Positions 43,300 through 52,060 are shown, numbered from the stretch's first letter. The stretch is DNA of 64,000 bases from Gordonibacter faecis (GCF_030077735.1 NZ_JASJEU010000005.1:62001-126000); one strand, 5' to 3'. Notes: generated by a model from the letters alone, not told the origin. Numbers and translations are program-made.

Positions 43300-43594
43300 A
43301 GTGAAACCCCCATTGCCTTCGTCACCTGTCGCCGGCCGTGCGAAAAAGGTGAGCTGATACGATGACACGTGTCTGGCAACCTCAGTCTAACAAGCGGCTG
43401 AGACGGCGCACATGCGAGCCTTTTCTTACTTTTTGCGCAGAAAAGCGCGGCTTCAGCGGACTTCGTATTGTGTCAATAGGTACTTCGTCGTATTCAGATG
43501 ATGAAACGTTCGTATTGTTTACCTTGCCCGGAGACGCGACACTGAACGAAACCGGGGGTTTCCCGCTGCTAGCCGACCAAAGGAGGCAGGGATT
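43300..43594. promoter_or_regulatory. Divergent control region of cassette 2
   Basis: 295 bases between the Mo subunit (minus) and the zinc-ribbon gene (plus). Contains a direct repeat TTCGTATTGT at 43462-43471 and 43509-43518 with a partial third copy near 43484; these are candidate operators for the LuxR protein encoded next door. Confidence 0.4.
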
Positions 43595-43798
43595 ATGTGC
43601 GGCTACGCGTGCAGCCACTGCGGAAGATGTAAGGGAAGCAAGAACGTAGACGGGGCGTACTGCTTCTTCTGTGGCACCATGAACAGCCGAAACACTGTTC
43701 GCTGCCAAGCGTGTGGAGCAGCACTACCTGCCCCGCCGGGAGTAGCCATAAAAAACGATTGGCGATCTGAAGCCATTCTCAAGACGAAAGATGCTTAA
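43595..43798 (+). CDS. Cys-rich zinc-ribbon mini-protein (cassette 2)
   Basis: 67 aa; AAAGGAGG before ATG. 'MCGYACSHCGRCKG' at the N terminus, then 'YCFFCGTMNSRNTVRCQACG' (residues about 22-41), i.e. eight cysteines, enough for two zinc sites. Short Pro/Ala segment and basic C terminus. Convergent with and overlapping by 20 nt the LuxR gene, and divergent from the Mo operon. Counterparts at 14775 and 52118. Confidence 0.8.
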   Translation: MCGYACSHCGRCKGSKNVDGAYCFFCGTMNSRNTVRCQACGAALPAPPGVAIKNDWRSEAILKTKDA

Positions 43799-44657
43799 TC
43801 CCTTCTCCAAGCAAGGCAGCTTGCGTCCTATTGTTAACGTTGAGCTTTGCAAAAATGTTCTCCAAATGCTTGCGCACGGTATGCTTGCTGATGAACAAGC
43901 TCTGCGATATCTCAACGTTGGACATTCCGCTTGACACCATGCCGAGAATTTCTTGTTCCCTCTTGGTAAGTCCTTCAAGCAGCGCGCGCTCTTTAGCGTC
44001 AAACGCCGGCTCAGTATACGTGGACACTCGTGCTTCGACCACCCCTAAGGACCCTCGTTCATCAAGTGCTTCCTTCAAAAAGTGAATAAGATCTTCTTCG
44101 ACACGAAGATGATCAGCTTTGCGGGTGTCTTGCACCAGTTTCATGAGGTCGACATAGGAGCCGCAAAGATGCCCGATGACAGGAAGCCACTTTCGCTCCT
44201 TCTCAGACCACGCATAACTTCGATCAATGGCCGAAAGGGTAAACCAACCATGCAGGCCTTTTCTACTCACAATGGGAATGTGAGCAGCGCATCCTTCATC
44301 AAAAACGTTCCCCATAAGAGATTTTGTTTGATCGTAGTCATCAACGAACATTGCCTTGCGTGCAATACGGTAGGGCTTTATAAATTCCTCATTCTCGTTG
44401 ATCATACTTTCGAATTCATCCATGGGCACGTCGTAGCCCTTTTGAAGAATGAGATGGCTTTTCTCGGTATCGGTCTCGTCTTCGGTGTAGTAAACCGTCA
44501 TCCGAAAATGGGGATAGAATGTCTCCAGCACATAGGCAAAGCACTCCAGCGTTTCTTCAGGAGAACGGCATTCCTCACCTAAAACATCAACTAGTTCGTA
44601 GATAAAATTGATCCAAGAAAAAGATGTGCCGTCGTCGGTTCGTTTCAGATCGTCCAT
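43779..44657 (-). CDS. Soluble LuxR regulator with GAF-like sensor domain (cassette 2)
   Basis: 292 aa. Residues about 15-175 look like a GAF-type ligand domain ('HFRMTVYYTEDETD', 'AHIPIVSRKGLHGWFTLSAIDRSY'); residues about 225-285 are a LuxR HTH with 'LTKREQEILGMVSSGMSNVEISQSLFISKHTVRKHLENIF'. Unlike the regulators at 10392 and 52342 it has no membrane domain, so it should sense an intracellular signal. Confidence 0.88.
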   Translation of the reverse strand: MDDLKRTDDGTSFSWINFIYELVDVLGEECRSPEETLECFAYVLETFYPHFRMTVYYTEDETDTEKSHLILQKGYDVPMDEFESMINENEEFIKPYRIARKAMFVDDYDQTKSLMGNVFDEGCAAHIPIVSRKGLHGWFTLSAIDRSYAWSEKERKWLPVIGHLCGSYVDLMKLVQDTRKADHLRVEEDLIHFLKEALDERGSLGVVEARVSTYTEPAFDAKERALLEGLTKREQEILGMVSSGMSNVEISQSLFISKHTVRKHLENIFAKLNVNNRTQAALLGEGIKHLSS

Positions 44658-44800
44658 GCGACCACCCCTCGCACTATCAGCGTCTTTTGGTCGAAGACCT
44701 ACTGCTCCCCTGTGCTTAGATGGCTCAGATTATACAAGTAAACGCGAGTTACCCACTGACGAAAGTTCCCGTACGAAAGTTTTTTCGCGTAGCCGCTTGA

Positions 44801-44824
44801 CCCCGACGTTGCGTCGGGGTTTTT
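44801..44824 (+). terminator. Strong terminator in the leader of the MFS gene
   Basis: CCCCGACG / CGTCGGGG stem with 3-nt loop followed by TTTTT, 34 nt before the ATG at 44858. No plus-strand gene precedes it in this 200-nt gap, so it is either an attenuator of the downstream gene or the end of a short unannotated transcript. Confidence 0.75.
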
Positions 44825-44857
44825 ACTGCTTTCTGTTGTTTACAGAAAGGACTTCCT

Positions 44858-46159
44858 ATGACGCGTTCTCTTGCTCCCCGGTTTTTGTTATCGGGCGCGC
44901 TTTCGCTGTTGGGTAACTCGGTGGCCGGTGTGGCGTTGCCGCTTGTGTTGTTGGCGACCACCGGCGACGCATTGGCGGCAGGTACGTTGGCGCTTATTTG
45001 CGCGGTGCCGCAGATGCTCATTGGCATTGCGGGCGGGGCGGCGCTCGACCGCTTCAACCGGCGCGACATTTCTATTCTTTCCGACCTTGTGTCGGCCGTG
45101 AGCGTGGCGCTTATCCCTGTGGTGGATATGGTGTGGGGGCTGAACTTCGGGTGGTTTATCGTGTTGGGCCTGATGGGAGCTGTGGGCGATATCCCGGGTA
45201 TGACTGCACGCGATGCCCTTCTGCCTGCTGTCGTGGAGCGCGACGGGCGCGACTTGCAACGGTTCATGGGGCTGTCACAGTCGCTCGATTCGCTCACTAC
45301 TATTGTGGGCCCGGCGCTCGCGGCGCTGTTCATAGGCGCGGTGGGCGGCGTGCCGTCGCTCTGGTTCACGGCGACGCTCTCGATGCTGGCCGCGCTCGTC
45401 ACCTGCACCTTGCCGCATTCGGTGGGCGCGGAGGGTCTGCGCGATGCCGCCCACAGCGAAGGGCGCGGCGCGGTGGCTTCGGCGTTTCATGCGCTGCGCA
45501 CCGGTGTGCGCGTACTGTTCCGCACTGACGGCATTCTGACCGCTTCCACGCTGCTTTCGTTCGGCATTGTGATGGTGATGGGGTCGTTCCAGGGTCTGGT
45601 ACTGCCCGTGCACTTCACGGAGAATGGGCATCCCGAACTGCTGGGCTATGTGTTGTCGGCCATGTCGTTTGGCCTGTTGGCAAGCTCGCTTGGGTATGCG
45701 GCGGTGGCACCAAAGCTCTCGAGACGCGCCTGGTATGTACTCTCGCTCGTCGGCATGGCGGCGGGTGTGGCGGTGCTCGGAACGCTGCCGGACTTCCCGT
45801 TCATGCTGGCAGGCGCGGTGCTCTTGGGCGTGAGTGCAGGGCCGGCCTCGGCGCTGCTGGGATTCTTCATGTTCGACCGCATTCCCGAGGAATCGCGCGG
45901 CAGTGCCCTTGGCACGCAAAACTCGCTTATGCTGGTGGCTGCGCCGGTTGCCGTGTTCGCCACCTCGGCCGTCGTGAGTGTGTTCGGCGAAGGTGTGGCG
46001 GCGCTAGCCCTGGTAGGGTGCTGGATTGCGGTGTCGCTCTGGGCCGCCGCCACGAAGAGCATGCGCACACTCGACGAGGAAAAGCCCGCACCGGCCACCG
46101 CCCCCGAATCCACCGGCAGCGCATCAACTCAGCCCCAACCAGGTGATACATCCTGCTAA
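44858..46159 (+). CDS. MFS exporter (MFS_3 / macrolide-efflux type)
   Basis: 433 aa with 12 helices; GAAAGGA before ATG. 'LLSGALSLLGNSVAGVALPLVLLATTGDALAAGTLALI' and 'GGAALDRFNRRDISILSDLVSA' are typical of the EntS/MefA-like branch. Hydrophilic C-terminal tail Pro/Thr/Ser-rich. Preceded by an attenuator-like terminator, a common control of drug-efflux genes. Confidence 0.87.
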   Translation: MTRSLAPRFLLSGALSLLGNSVAGVALPLVLLATTGDALAAGTLALICAVPQMLIGIAGGAALDRFNRRDISILSDLVSAVSVALIPVVDMVWGLNFGWFIVLGLMGAVGDIPGMTARDALLPAVVERDGRDLQRFMGLSQSLDSLTTIVGPALAALFIGAVGGVPSLWFTATLSMLAALVTCTLPHSVGAEGLRDAAHSEGRGAVASAFHALRTGVRVLFRTDGILTASTLLSFGIVMVMGSFQGLVLPVHFTENGHPELLGYVLSAMSFGLLASSLGYAAVAPKLSRRAWYVLSLVGMAAGVAVLGTLPDFPFMLAGAVLLGVSAGPASALLGFFMFDRIPEESRGSALGTQNSLMLVAAPVAVFATSAVVSVFGEGVAALALVGCWIAVSLWAAATKSMRTLDEEKPAPATAPESTGSASTQPQPGDTSC

Positions 46160-46316
46160 GCGTCACCTTCGCCACACGCTGGTTATCAACCTGATTTCGC
46201 GCGGGTCGCGCCTTTCCAACGGACGCGCGGGCGGCGGAAACGGCCGGCGCGGGCGCTCCTATGATGCGGAGGAATGCTTGGGCGCTTGTGCGCCCTCCGA
46301 CGAAAGGAGCGCCATC

Positions 46317-47843
46317 ATGGCAAAAACAGCCCTGGTTACCGGCGCGACGAGCGGCATCGGCGAGTCCCTCTGCCTGCTGTTCGCCAGCGACGGTTATGAT
46401 TTGGTTACCGTGGCCCGCGACGAAGAGTCCCTGAAAAAGCAGGCGGAGGAACTGCGCGCCCTTGATGTGGACGTACTGCCCGTCGCCTGCGACCTCTCCG
46501 ACCCGAATTCCGCGCGCACCATCTTTAAGCGCGTAAAGGAAGCCGGCAAGGAAATTGAAATCCTTGTGAACGACGCTGGCTATAGCCCGGCCGGCCGGTT
46601 CTCGGAGTTGTCCGTGGCCGACATCCGCGCGATGCTCCAGGTGAGCGTCACCAGCTTGGCCGAACTCACCAACGTGTTTCTGCAGCCCATGCTGGAGCGC
46701 GGGCACGGTCGCATCCTCAACATGAGTTCAATGATGGCGAAAACGCCGTGCCCCTACAATGCCCTTTACGGCGCGGCGAAGGTGTTCGTGCTGTCGTTCT
46801 CCACGGCGCTTGCGCACGAACTGCGCGGCTCGGGCGTGACCGTGACCACCGTGTGCCCCGGCGCCACGCGCACGAACTTCCCGAAGAACGCCGGCATTGA
46901 AGGCGCTCCTGCGTGGAAATATTTCTCCATGAGCGCTGATGAGACAGCCATTCGCGTGTACCGCGCGCTCATGCGCGGCGAGCTGTGCGCCGTCACCGGC
47001 TGGTACAACAAAGTGGGTGCGTTCGGCGTGCGCTTCATGCCGATGGGCTTCCAGCTGATGGCCGGCGAGTGGCTCATGGGCACGCGCACCCATCCGCTCG
47101 ATCACGAGGGCACCGAGGAAGGTGCTGGTCAGCGTGGCGAAGGTGCGGACGGAAAGGGCCAAAGCGGGCAAAGTCAAAGCGAAGGGCGCAAGGATGGCGA
47201 CCAGCGCGGTGGGAAGGCCGACGCACGCAAGGACGACAAGGGCAGCAGCGCCCCGCACTACCAGCGAGAACATCCCTTGGGCCGCGATGGCCAGCGCGGC
47301 TGGTACGACGGCGGCCGCGAGGCGCGCGTGAGCCCCTGGGTATTTGCCGCCCGCAAGGTTTCAGGTATCCCAGCCATCATTCGCCACGAGCGCTCGGCAC
47401 GCGTGGCTCCTTGGGAAGGTCGCCCTCAGCGCGTGCAGCAGCCCGCGGGTGCACAACCGATGGGCTCCACCCCTCCCCGCGAGAACCGCGCGGGTGACCC
47501 CTGCGGCGGTGGCGTCGGCTGGCGCGCAAACACGCTCGGCTGCAAGATCTATCGTGAAGAAGGCGGCCGCGGCCAGCAGCAGAACCAAGGTCAAAGCCAG
47601 GGTCAGGCCCAGGGCCAGCGTCAAAAGCAGGAGCAATCCCAAAGCAAACCTCAAGCCCAAAGCCAAAGCCAATCCCAAGGCCAGCAGCAACACGTTCCCA
47701 GCAACATGCCACACTCCGAGGCTGACAAGCCCAACACAAACATGCCAAAGCCCCAACCCGGCCCCGGCAAGTACGCCGGCCCTACTCGCGACGGCGAGCC
47801 CGCCGATCTCGGCCGCTTCACCCAGCGCGGCTCCAGGCATTAG
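46317..47843 (+). CDS. Short-chain dehydrogenase with long Gln/Ser/Gly-rich C-terminal extension
   Basis: 508 aa; AAAGGAG before ATG 46317 (a longer frame overlapping the MFS gene is rejected). Residues 1-260 are a classical SDR: 'VTGATSGIGESL' (cofactor), 'NDAGYSP', 'MSSMMA' and the active site YNALYGAAK. Residues about 261-508 are hydrophilic: a Gly/Glu/Lys/Asp-rich part, a middle with 'EHPLGRDGQRGWYDGG' and 'SPWVFAARKVSGIP', then a Gln-Ser-Gly tract ('GQSQGQAQGQRQKQEQSQSK') and a Pro-rich end. The DNA of the tract is made of short imperfect repeats. Standard SDRs stop near residue 260. Confidence 0.85.
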   Translation: MAKTALVTGATSGIGESLCLLFASDGYDLVTVARDEESLKKQAEELRALDVDVLPVACDLSDPNSARTIFKRVKEAGKEIEILVNDAGYSPAGRFSELSVADIRAMLQVSVTSLAELTNVFLQPMLERGHGRILNMSSMMAKTPCPYNALYGAAKVFVLSFSTALAHELRGSGVTVTTVCPGATRTNFPKNAGIEGAPAWKYFSMSADETAIRVYRALMRGELCAVTGWYNKVGAFGVRFMPMGFQLMAGEWLMGTRTHPLDHEGTEEGAGQRGEGADGKGQSGQSQSEGRKDGDQRGGKADARKDDKGSSAPHYQREHPLGRDGQRGWYDGGREARVSPWVFAARKVSGIPAIIRHERSARVAPWEGRPQRVQQPAGAQPMGSTPPRENRAGDPCGGGVGWRANTLGCKIYREEGGRGQQQNQGQSQGQAQGQRQKQEQSQSKPQAQSQSQSQGQQQHVPSNMPHSEADKPNTNMPKPQPGPGKYAGPTRDGEPADLGRFTQRGSRH

Positions 47844-47863
47844 CAAGTAACCCATTTCCCGTT

Positions 47864-47900
47864 TCCGATGCCGACGTCCCCAAAGGGCGCCGGCATCGCG
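47864..47900 (+). terminator. Hairpin after the SDR gene
   Basis: CGATGCCG / CGGCATCG with inner GACGTCCC/GGGCGC pairing, 22 nt after the stop at 47843. No clear T-run. Confidence 0.5.
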
Positions 47901-48012
47901 CATCTCCAGAAGCAGTTTCCCCAGATCAATCCAGGTAATACCATCGGTATGAGAAGACGGTACATACAGAAATCACCTCCCTTCTCCCCCCAATACGTGA
48001 AGTGAGCGATTT

Positions 48013-48050
48013 CCCCCTGTGCACACATGTGAAAAGGTATGCACAGGGGG
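48013..48050 (+). promoter_or_regulatory. Perfect 11-bp leader hairpin before cassette 3
   Basis: CCCCCTGTGCA, 16-nt loop, TGCACAGGGGG, then TTTGGCTT, 76 nt upstream of the Mo subunit start. Could be an attenuator or an operator. Confidence 0.5.
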
Positions 48051-48125
48051 TTTGGCTTGGGGCGCAGCAGTAGCCGCCAAGCCACCAAGCTCATCGTTCG
48101 AAGAGACGAAAGGAGAGGGAGCTTC

Positions 48126-50378
48126 ATGGGAGAGAAACGAGACTACACCACCGTCGATCACGAAAAGCCGTATCGCTTTGACGAAGACGGGCTGCACGTG
48201 ACCAGGGGGTGCGGATGGTCGGCGCCGGGATGCCACCTCGGATGCGGCGTTCTGCTGTTTACCGACGACAACGGAAAGCTCGTTAAAGTGGAGGGTGACC
48301 CCGAGAATCCCTTCAACCAGGGGCGCTTGTGCGTGCGCTGCCTCGATCTGCCGGAAGTCGTGTATTCGCCGGACCGCATCCTACACCCGATGAAACGCGA
48401 CCCGAAAAACCGCGGCAAGAACCAGTGGGAGCAGATAAGCTGGGACGTTGCGCTCGACGAAATCGCCGGGAAAATCCTGGAAGCCAAGGAAGAATACGGC
48501 CCGGAATCCGTGGCATTCTACTCGGGCACCGGCCGCGACATCGGCCAGTACATCACGCGTTTGTGCTGGGGATTCAATAGCCCCAACTTCGTGTTCATGA
48601 TGTCGGGCCAGTCATGCTATTCGCCGCGCGTTGCCGGCTGCTTTTCAACCTCTGGGTCGTTCTGGGTGGGCGACTACGCGCAGCAGTTCCCCGACCGCTA
48701 CGACAATCCGAACTGGGAACAGCCCGACCTCATTGTGATCTGGGGCAATAACCCCATCATATCGAACTCCGACGGCCTGTACGGTCACTGGGTGGTCGAC
48801 TGCATGAAGCGAGGTACAAAGGCCATCGTCGTTGACCCTCGCTTGACCTGGCTCGCTTCGCGCGCCGAACTCTTCCTGCAGATTCGCCCTGGCACCGACG
48901 GCGCCCTGGCGCTTGGCATGGTGAACTACCTGATAGAGAACGACCTCTACGACCATGAGTTCGTCGACCTGTGGTGCTACGGCTTCGATGAACTGGCCGA
49001 ACGCGCCCGCGAATACCCGCTTGACGAAGTTGCCGCCATCACGGAAATCCCCGCGGACGAAATCGCCGCCGCCGCCCGCCGCATCGGCACAGCAGAGCGC
49101 GCCATTTTGCAGTGGGGCGTTGCCATCGACCAAATCAAAGAAACCATCCCCACAGCGCAGGCCGTGCTCGCGCTCTTCGAAATTACCGGCAACATCGGCA
49201 AACCCGGCACCATGCAGCAGCCCGCAAGCATTCTCAACTACGCCGCTGGCTGGGGCTCCGAATTCCTCACGCCGGAGCAGGAGGCGAAACGCATCGGCCA
49301 GGAGGAACACCCGCTCATCAAGATGGGCTTCCAGGAATGCGTCACCGACGACTACATCAAGTGCCTCGAAACGGGCACGCCCTACCCCATCAAGGTGGCA
49401 TGGATGCAGACTACCAACCCCCTGGCCTGCACCGGCGTCGACGCGAAGCGCACCCTGGCCGCGCATATGAACATCGACACCATCGTGTGCGTCGACCTGT
49501 TCATGACACCCACCGCCATGGCGCTGGCCGACTACTTCCTGCCCGCGTGCACGTATGCCGAACGCAACGGCCTGCGTATCGGCGACGGCGCGCAGCGTGC
49601 CGAAACCATCAACAAGGCCATCGAGCCTTTGGGCGAGTCAAGGTCTGACATGCAGATATGTCTCGACATTGGCAAGCGCATCTCGCCTGAGGCCTGGCCG
49701 TGGGACACGGTGGAGGACATGTACTCCGACATCCTGGAAGAGACCGGCCACTCCTTCGAAGAAATGCAGGAGCTGGCGCCCGGCTATCCGCCGTTCGACT
49801 ACCGCATGCACGAAAAAGGCCTGCTGCGCGAGGATGGCAACCCCGGCTTCCAAACCGCAACGGGTCGCATCGAGCTGTGGTGCACCATGTACAATTCGCT
49901 CGGCCTCGACCCGCTTCCGTCTTATGAAGAGCCAGTGCCCAGCCCCCGGTCAACACCGGAGCTGTTCGAAGAGTACCCGCTCGTGCTTACCACCGGCGCA
50001 CGCGTGTGGAGCATGTTCCATTCGGAGCATCGTCAGATTCCGCGCATGCGCGCCCTGCACCCCGAGCCTCTGGTGTATGTCAACCCGGCCACCGCTGCGA
50101 AGTATGGCGTAAAGGACGGCGACTGGGTGTGGCTGGAGAATATGCACGGGCGCTGCAAGCGTCAGGTGCGCGAAACGCCCATCGTGAACGAGCACACCAT
50201 CAACACCGATCACGCCTGGTGGCGCCCGGAAGCGCCGTGCGAGCTGGACGAGGGCCTGTACGATTTGTGGGACCTCACCGTTGAGAACCTTCTGCCCTAC
50301 GACTGCGGCGCGTCCGGCTTCGGCGCGAATTACAAGAACACCATTTGCAAGATGTACCCGGTAGCGGAAGGAGCGTAA
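48126..50378 (+). CDS. Cytoplasmic molybdopterin oxidoreductase, catalytic subunit (cassette 3)
   Basis: 750 aa; ATG 48126 with AAAGGAGAGGG. A longer frame to 48039 runs into the leader hairpin and is rejected. No Tat signal. Very similar along its length to the enzyme at 12141: same N-terminal 'DHEKPYR', FeS cysteines Cys36, Cys40, Cys69, Cys72 (plus Cys29), candidate Mo ligand Cys164 in 'SGQSCYSPR', 'IVIWGNNPIISNSDGLYGHW', 'VVDPRLTWLASRA', 'MALADYFLPACTYAERNGLR' and 'LVLTTGARVWSMFHSEHRQI'. Operon with FeS subunit, MFS, zinc-ribbon protein and LuxR gene. Confidence 0.87.
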   Translation: MGEKRDYTTVDHEKPYRFDEDGLHVTRGCGWSAPGCHLGCGVLLFTDDNGKLVKVEGDPENPFNQGRLCVRCLDLPEVVYSPDRILHPMKRDPKNRGKNQWEQISWDVALDEIAGKILEAKEEYGPESVAFYSGTGRDIGQYITRLCWGFNSPNFVFMMSGQSCYSPRVAGCFSTSGSFWVGDYAQQFPDRYDNPNWEQPDLIVIWGNNPIISNSDGLYGHWVVDCMKRGTKAIVVDPRLTWLASRAELFLQIRPGTDGALALGMVNYLIENDLYDHEFVDLWCYGFDELAERAREYPLDEVAAITEIPADEIAAAARRIGTAERAILQWGVAIDQIKETIPTAQAVLALFEITGNIGKPGTMQQPASILNYAAGWGSEFLTPEQEAKRIGQEEHPLIKMGFQECVTDDYIKCLETGTPYPIKVAWMQTTNPLACTGVDAKRTLAAHMNIDTIVCVDLFMTPTAMALADYFLPACTYAERNGLRIGDGAQRAETINKAIEPLGESRSDMQICLDIGKRISPEAWPWDTVEDMYSDILEETGHSFEEMQELAPGYPPFDYRMHEKGLLREDGNPGFQTATGRIELWCTMYNSLGLDPLPSYEEPVPSPRSTPELFEEYPLVLTTGARVWSMFHSEHRQIPRMRALHPEPLVYVNPATAAKYGVKDGDWVWLENMHGRCKRQVRETPIVNEHTINTDHAWWRPEAPCELDEGLYDLWDLTVENLLPYDCGASGFGANYKNTICKMYPVAEGA

Positions 50379-50383
50379 GCCAT

Positions 50384-50725
50384 ATGGGCGCAAAGGGATT
50401 GTTGGTCGATTACGAATGGTGCACAGGGTGCCACACCTGCGAAGTGGCCTGCCAACTTGAGCACGGCTACCCAAGCGACCAGTGGGGCATCAAAGTGCAC
50501 GAAGTGGGCCCATGGGAGTACGCGCCAAAGAAGTGGCAGTACAGCTACCTGCCCGCGCCCACGGACCAGTGCGATTTGTGCGGCGCGCGCGTGGCGAAGG
50601 GCCACGTGCCCACCTGCGTAAAGCACTGCCAGGCGCAGGTTTTGAAGTACGGGGATATTGAAGATTTGGCGCGCGAGCTGGCCCAAAAGCCCAAGCAGAC
50701 CCTGTTCTGCTGCGCGTCAGCTTAA
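50384..50725 (+). CDS. Small 4Fe-4S electron-transfer subunit (cassette 3)
   Basis: 113 aa. 'WCTGCHTCEVAC' near residue 12-23, then 'QCDLCGARVAKG' and 'TCVKHC'. Start at ATG 50384, 5 nt after the Mo subunit stop; the longer frame overlaps that gene. Same size and plan as the cassette 1 and 2 partners. Confidence 0.87.
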   Translation: MGAKGLLVDYEWCTGCHTCEVACQLEHGYPSDQWGIKVHEVGPWEYAPKKWQYSYLPAPTDQCDLCGARVAKGHVPTCVKHCQAQVLKYGDIEDLARELAQKPKQTLFCCASA

Positions 50726-50741
50726 CCGTACCGGCTTGTTT

Positions 50742-50778
50742 CGGCGCCTGATGAGAGGGGAAACACCATCGGGCGCCG
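50742..50778 (+). terminator. Intercistronic hairpin between FeS and MFS genes
   Basis: CGGCGCCTGATG / CATCGGGCGCCG (one G-U pair). No T-run; same relative position as the hairpin after the cassette 2 FeS gene. Confidence 0.5.
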
Positions 50779-50804
50779 GCATCATTACGAAAGGGGAACA
50801 CTTC

Positions 50805-52034
50805 ATGAATAAGAAAACTCGGGCATGGATTCCTGTATGGGCCATTATTATCGCCAGCGTGCTCATTGCATTTGAGTACGGCAAGGTGCCGCCCGCCGCA
50901 CCAAACATGATGGAAGTGCTGGGCATTTCCTACACCACCCAAGGCCTCATGATGACCATGTTTTCCATCGCGGCTGTGGTCATGGCGCTGTTCGGCGGCG
51001 CGCTCATGGATCGCTTCGGCGCGCGCAAAGTGGTCAGCATTGCGCTTTTAGTGTCCATCGTGGGCAATGTGGTTGGCCTGTTCTGGACAAGTGATGTGGG
51101 CATTTTGGTAACCCGCGCGCTGGAAGGCTGCGGTTACGGCGCAGCCATGACCGCAGGCCCTGGCATTATCGCCATGTGGTACGAGCCCAAAAAGCGTGGC
51201 CTCGCCAACGGCGTGTGGGGCGCGAACGTCGGCTTCGCCATGATGATTGTGACGTTGTCCGCCACCCCCATCATGGAGAACAGCAACTGGACGGGCATGT
51301 GGATCTTCGGCCTCATTGGTGCGGTGCTGGCCTTCATGCTGGTGGTTGTGTGCGTGAAAGCGCCAGCCGAATCCGAGCGTAAGGACCTGGAAGAAACCAC
51401 CGGCGTCAAAGAAGATACCGAGAAGCATGGTGTTTTGTGGGGCTACTTAGCTCCGCTGTCCCTGCTGAGCGCCGTCATGTTCTTCCTGGTGGGCGGCGCA
51501 ACCGACGCGTTCAACGCCTTCACCATTCCCTTCCTGAACGTCGAGAACGGCTGGAGCGAAGGCGCGGCGAACATGTGCGCAACCATTGCGGCCGCGGGTA
51601 TGCTGGTCGGCGGCACCACGATGGGCGTAGTGCTTGCGCGGACGAAGGACAAGGGCATGTTGCTGTTTGTCGATATGCTGGTGTGCGCTATCGGCCTCTT
51701 CCTGTGGTTCAACCTGAACATTGGTGTAGTGGGAACGTATATCATCGCCTTTGTGCTGGGATGCTTCCTGGGCGCTGCGCCCACCGTGTTCTTCGCGATG
51801 GCTCCTGAGGTGGCACGTTCGCCGAAAACGGTTGGTGCCGCAACCGCCGTGGTGGTGCTCGGGCAAAACGGTGGCACCCTGGCCGTGCCCGCACTTGTTG
51901 GCATGATTCTTGACAGCGCTGGCTACAGTGCAGCGGCGGTGGCCATGGGCGCGTTGTCGCTGGTGGCGTGCGCAATCTGCCTGTTCGCTTTCCGCCGCAT
52001 CTACAACAAGAGCAAGCGGGTCACGCTCGAATAG
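50805..52034 (+). CDS. MFS transporter (cassette 3)
   Basis: 409 aa, 12 helices; AAAGGGGAA before ATG 50805. 'PPAAPNMMEVLGISYTTQGLMMTMFSIAA' and 'GGALMDRFGARKV' give the NarK/CynX-like MFS start and TM2-3 loop. Follows the Mo/FeS pair, so likely carries its substrate. Confidence 0.88.
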   Translation: MNKKTRAWIPVWAIIIASVLIAFEYGKVPPAAPNMMEVLGISYTTQGLMMTMFSIAAVVMALFGGALMDRFGARKVVSIALLVSIVGNVVGLFWTSDVGILVTRALEGCGYGAAMTAGPGIIAMWYEPKKRGLANGVWGANVGFAMMIVTLSATPIMENSNWTGMWIFGLIGAVLAFMLVVVCVKAPAESERKDLEETTGVKEDTEKHGVLWGYLAPLSLLSAVMFFLVGGATDAFNAFTIPFLNVENGWSEGAANMCATIAAAGMLVGGTTMGVVLARTKDKGMLLFVDMLVCAIGLFLWFNLNIGVVGTYIIAFVLGCFLGAAPTVFFAMAPEVARSPKTVGAATAVVVLGQNGGTLAVPALVGMILDSAGYSAAAVAMGALSLVACAICLFAFRRIYNKSKRVTLE

Positions 52035-52060
52035 CGACAGCGAGCATACGCAGTTCTAAA

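Noticed and set aside
12141..50378. Selenocysteine in the Mo enzymes
   Set aside because: The ligand position is an ordinary Cys codon in all three and no in-frame TGA or SECIS-like hairpin follows.
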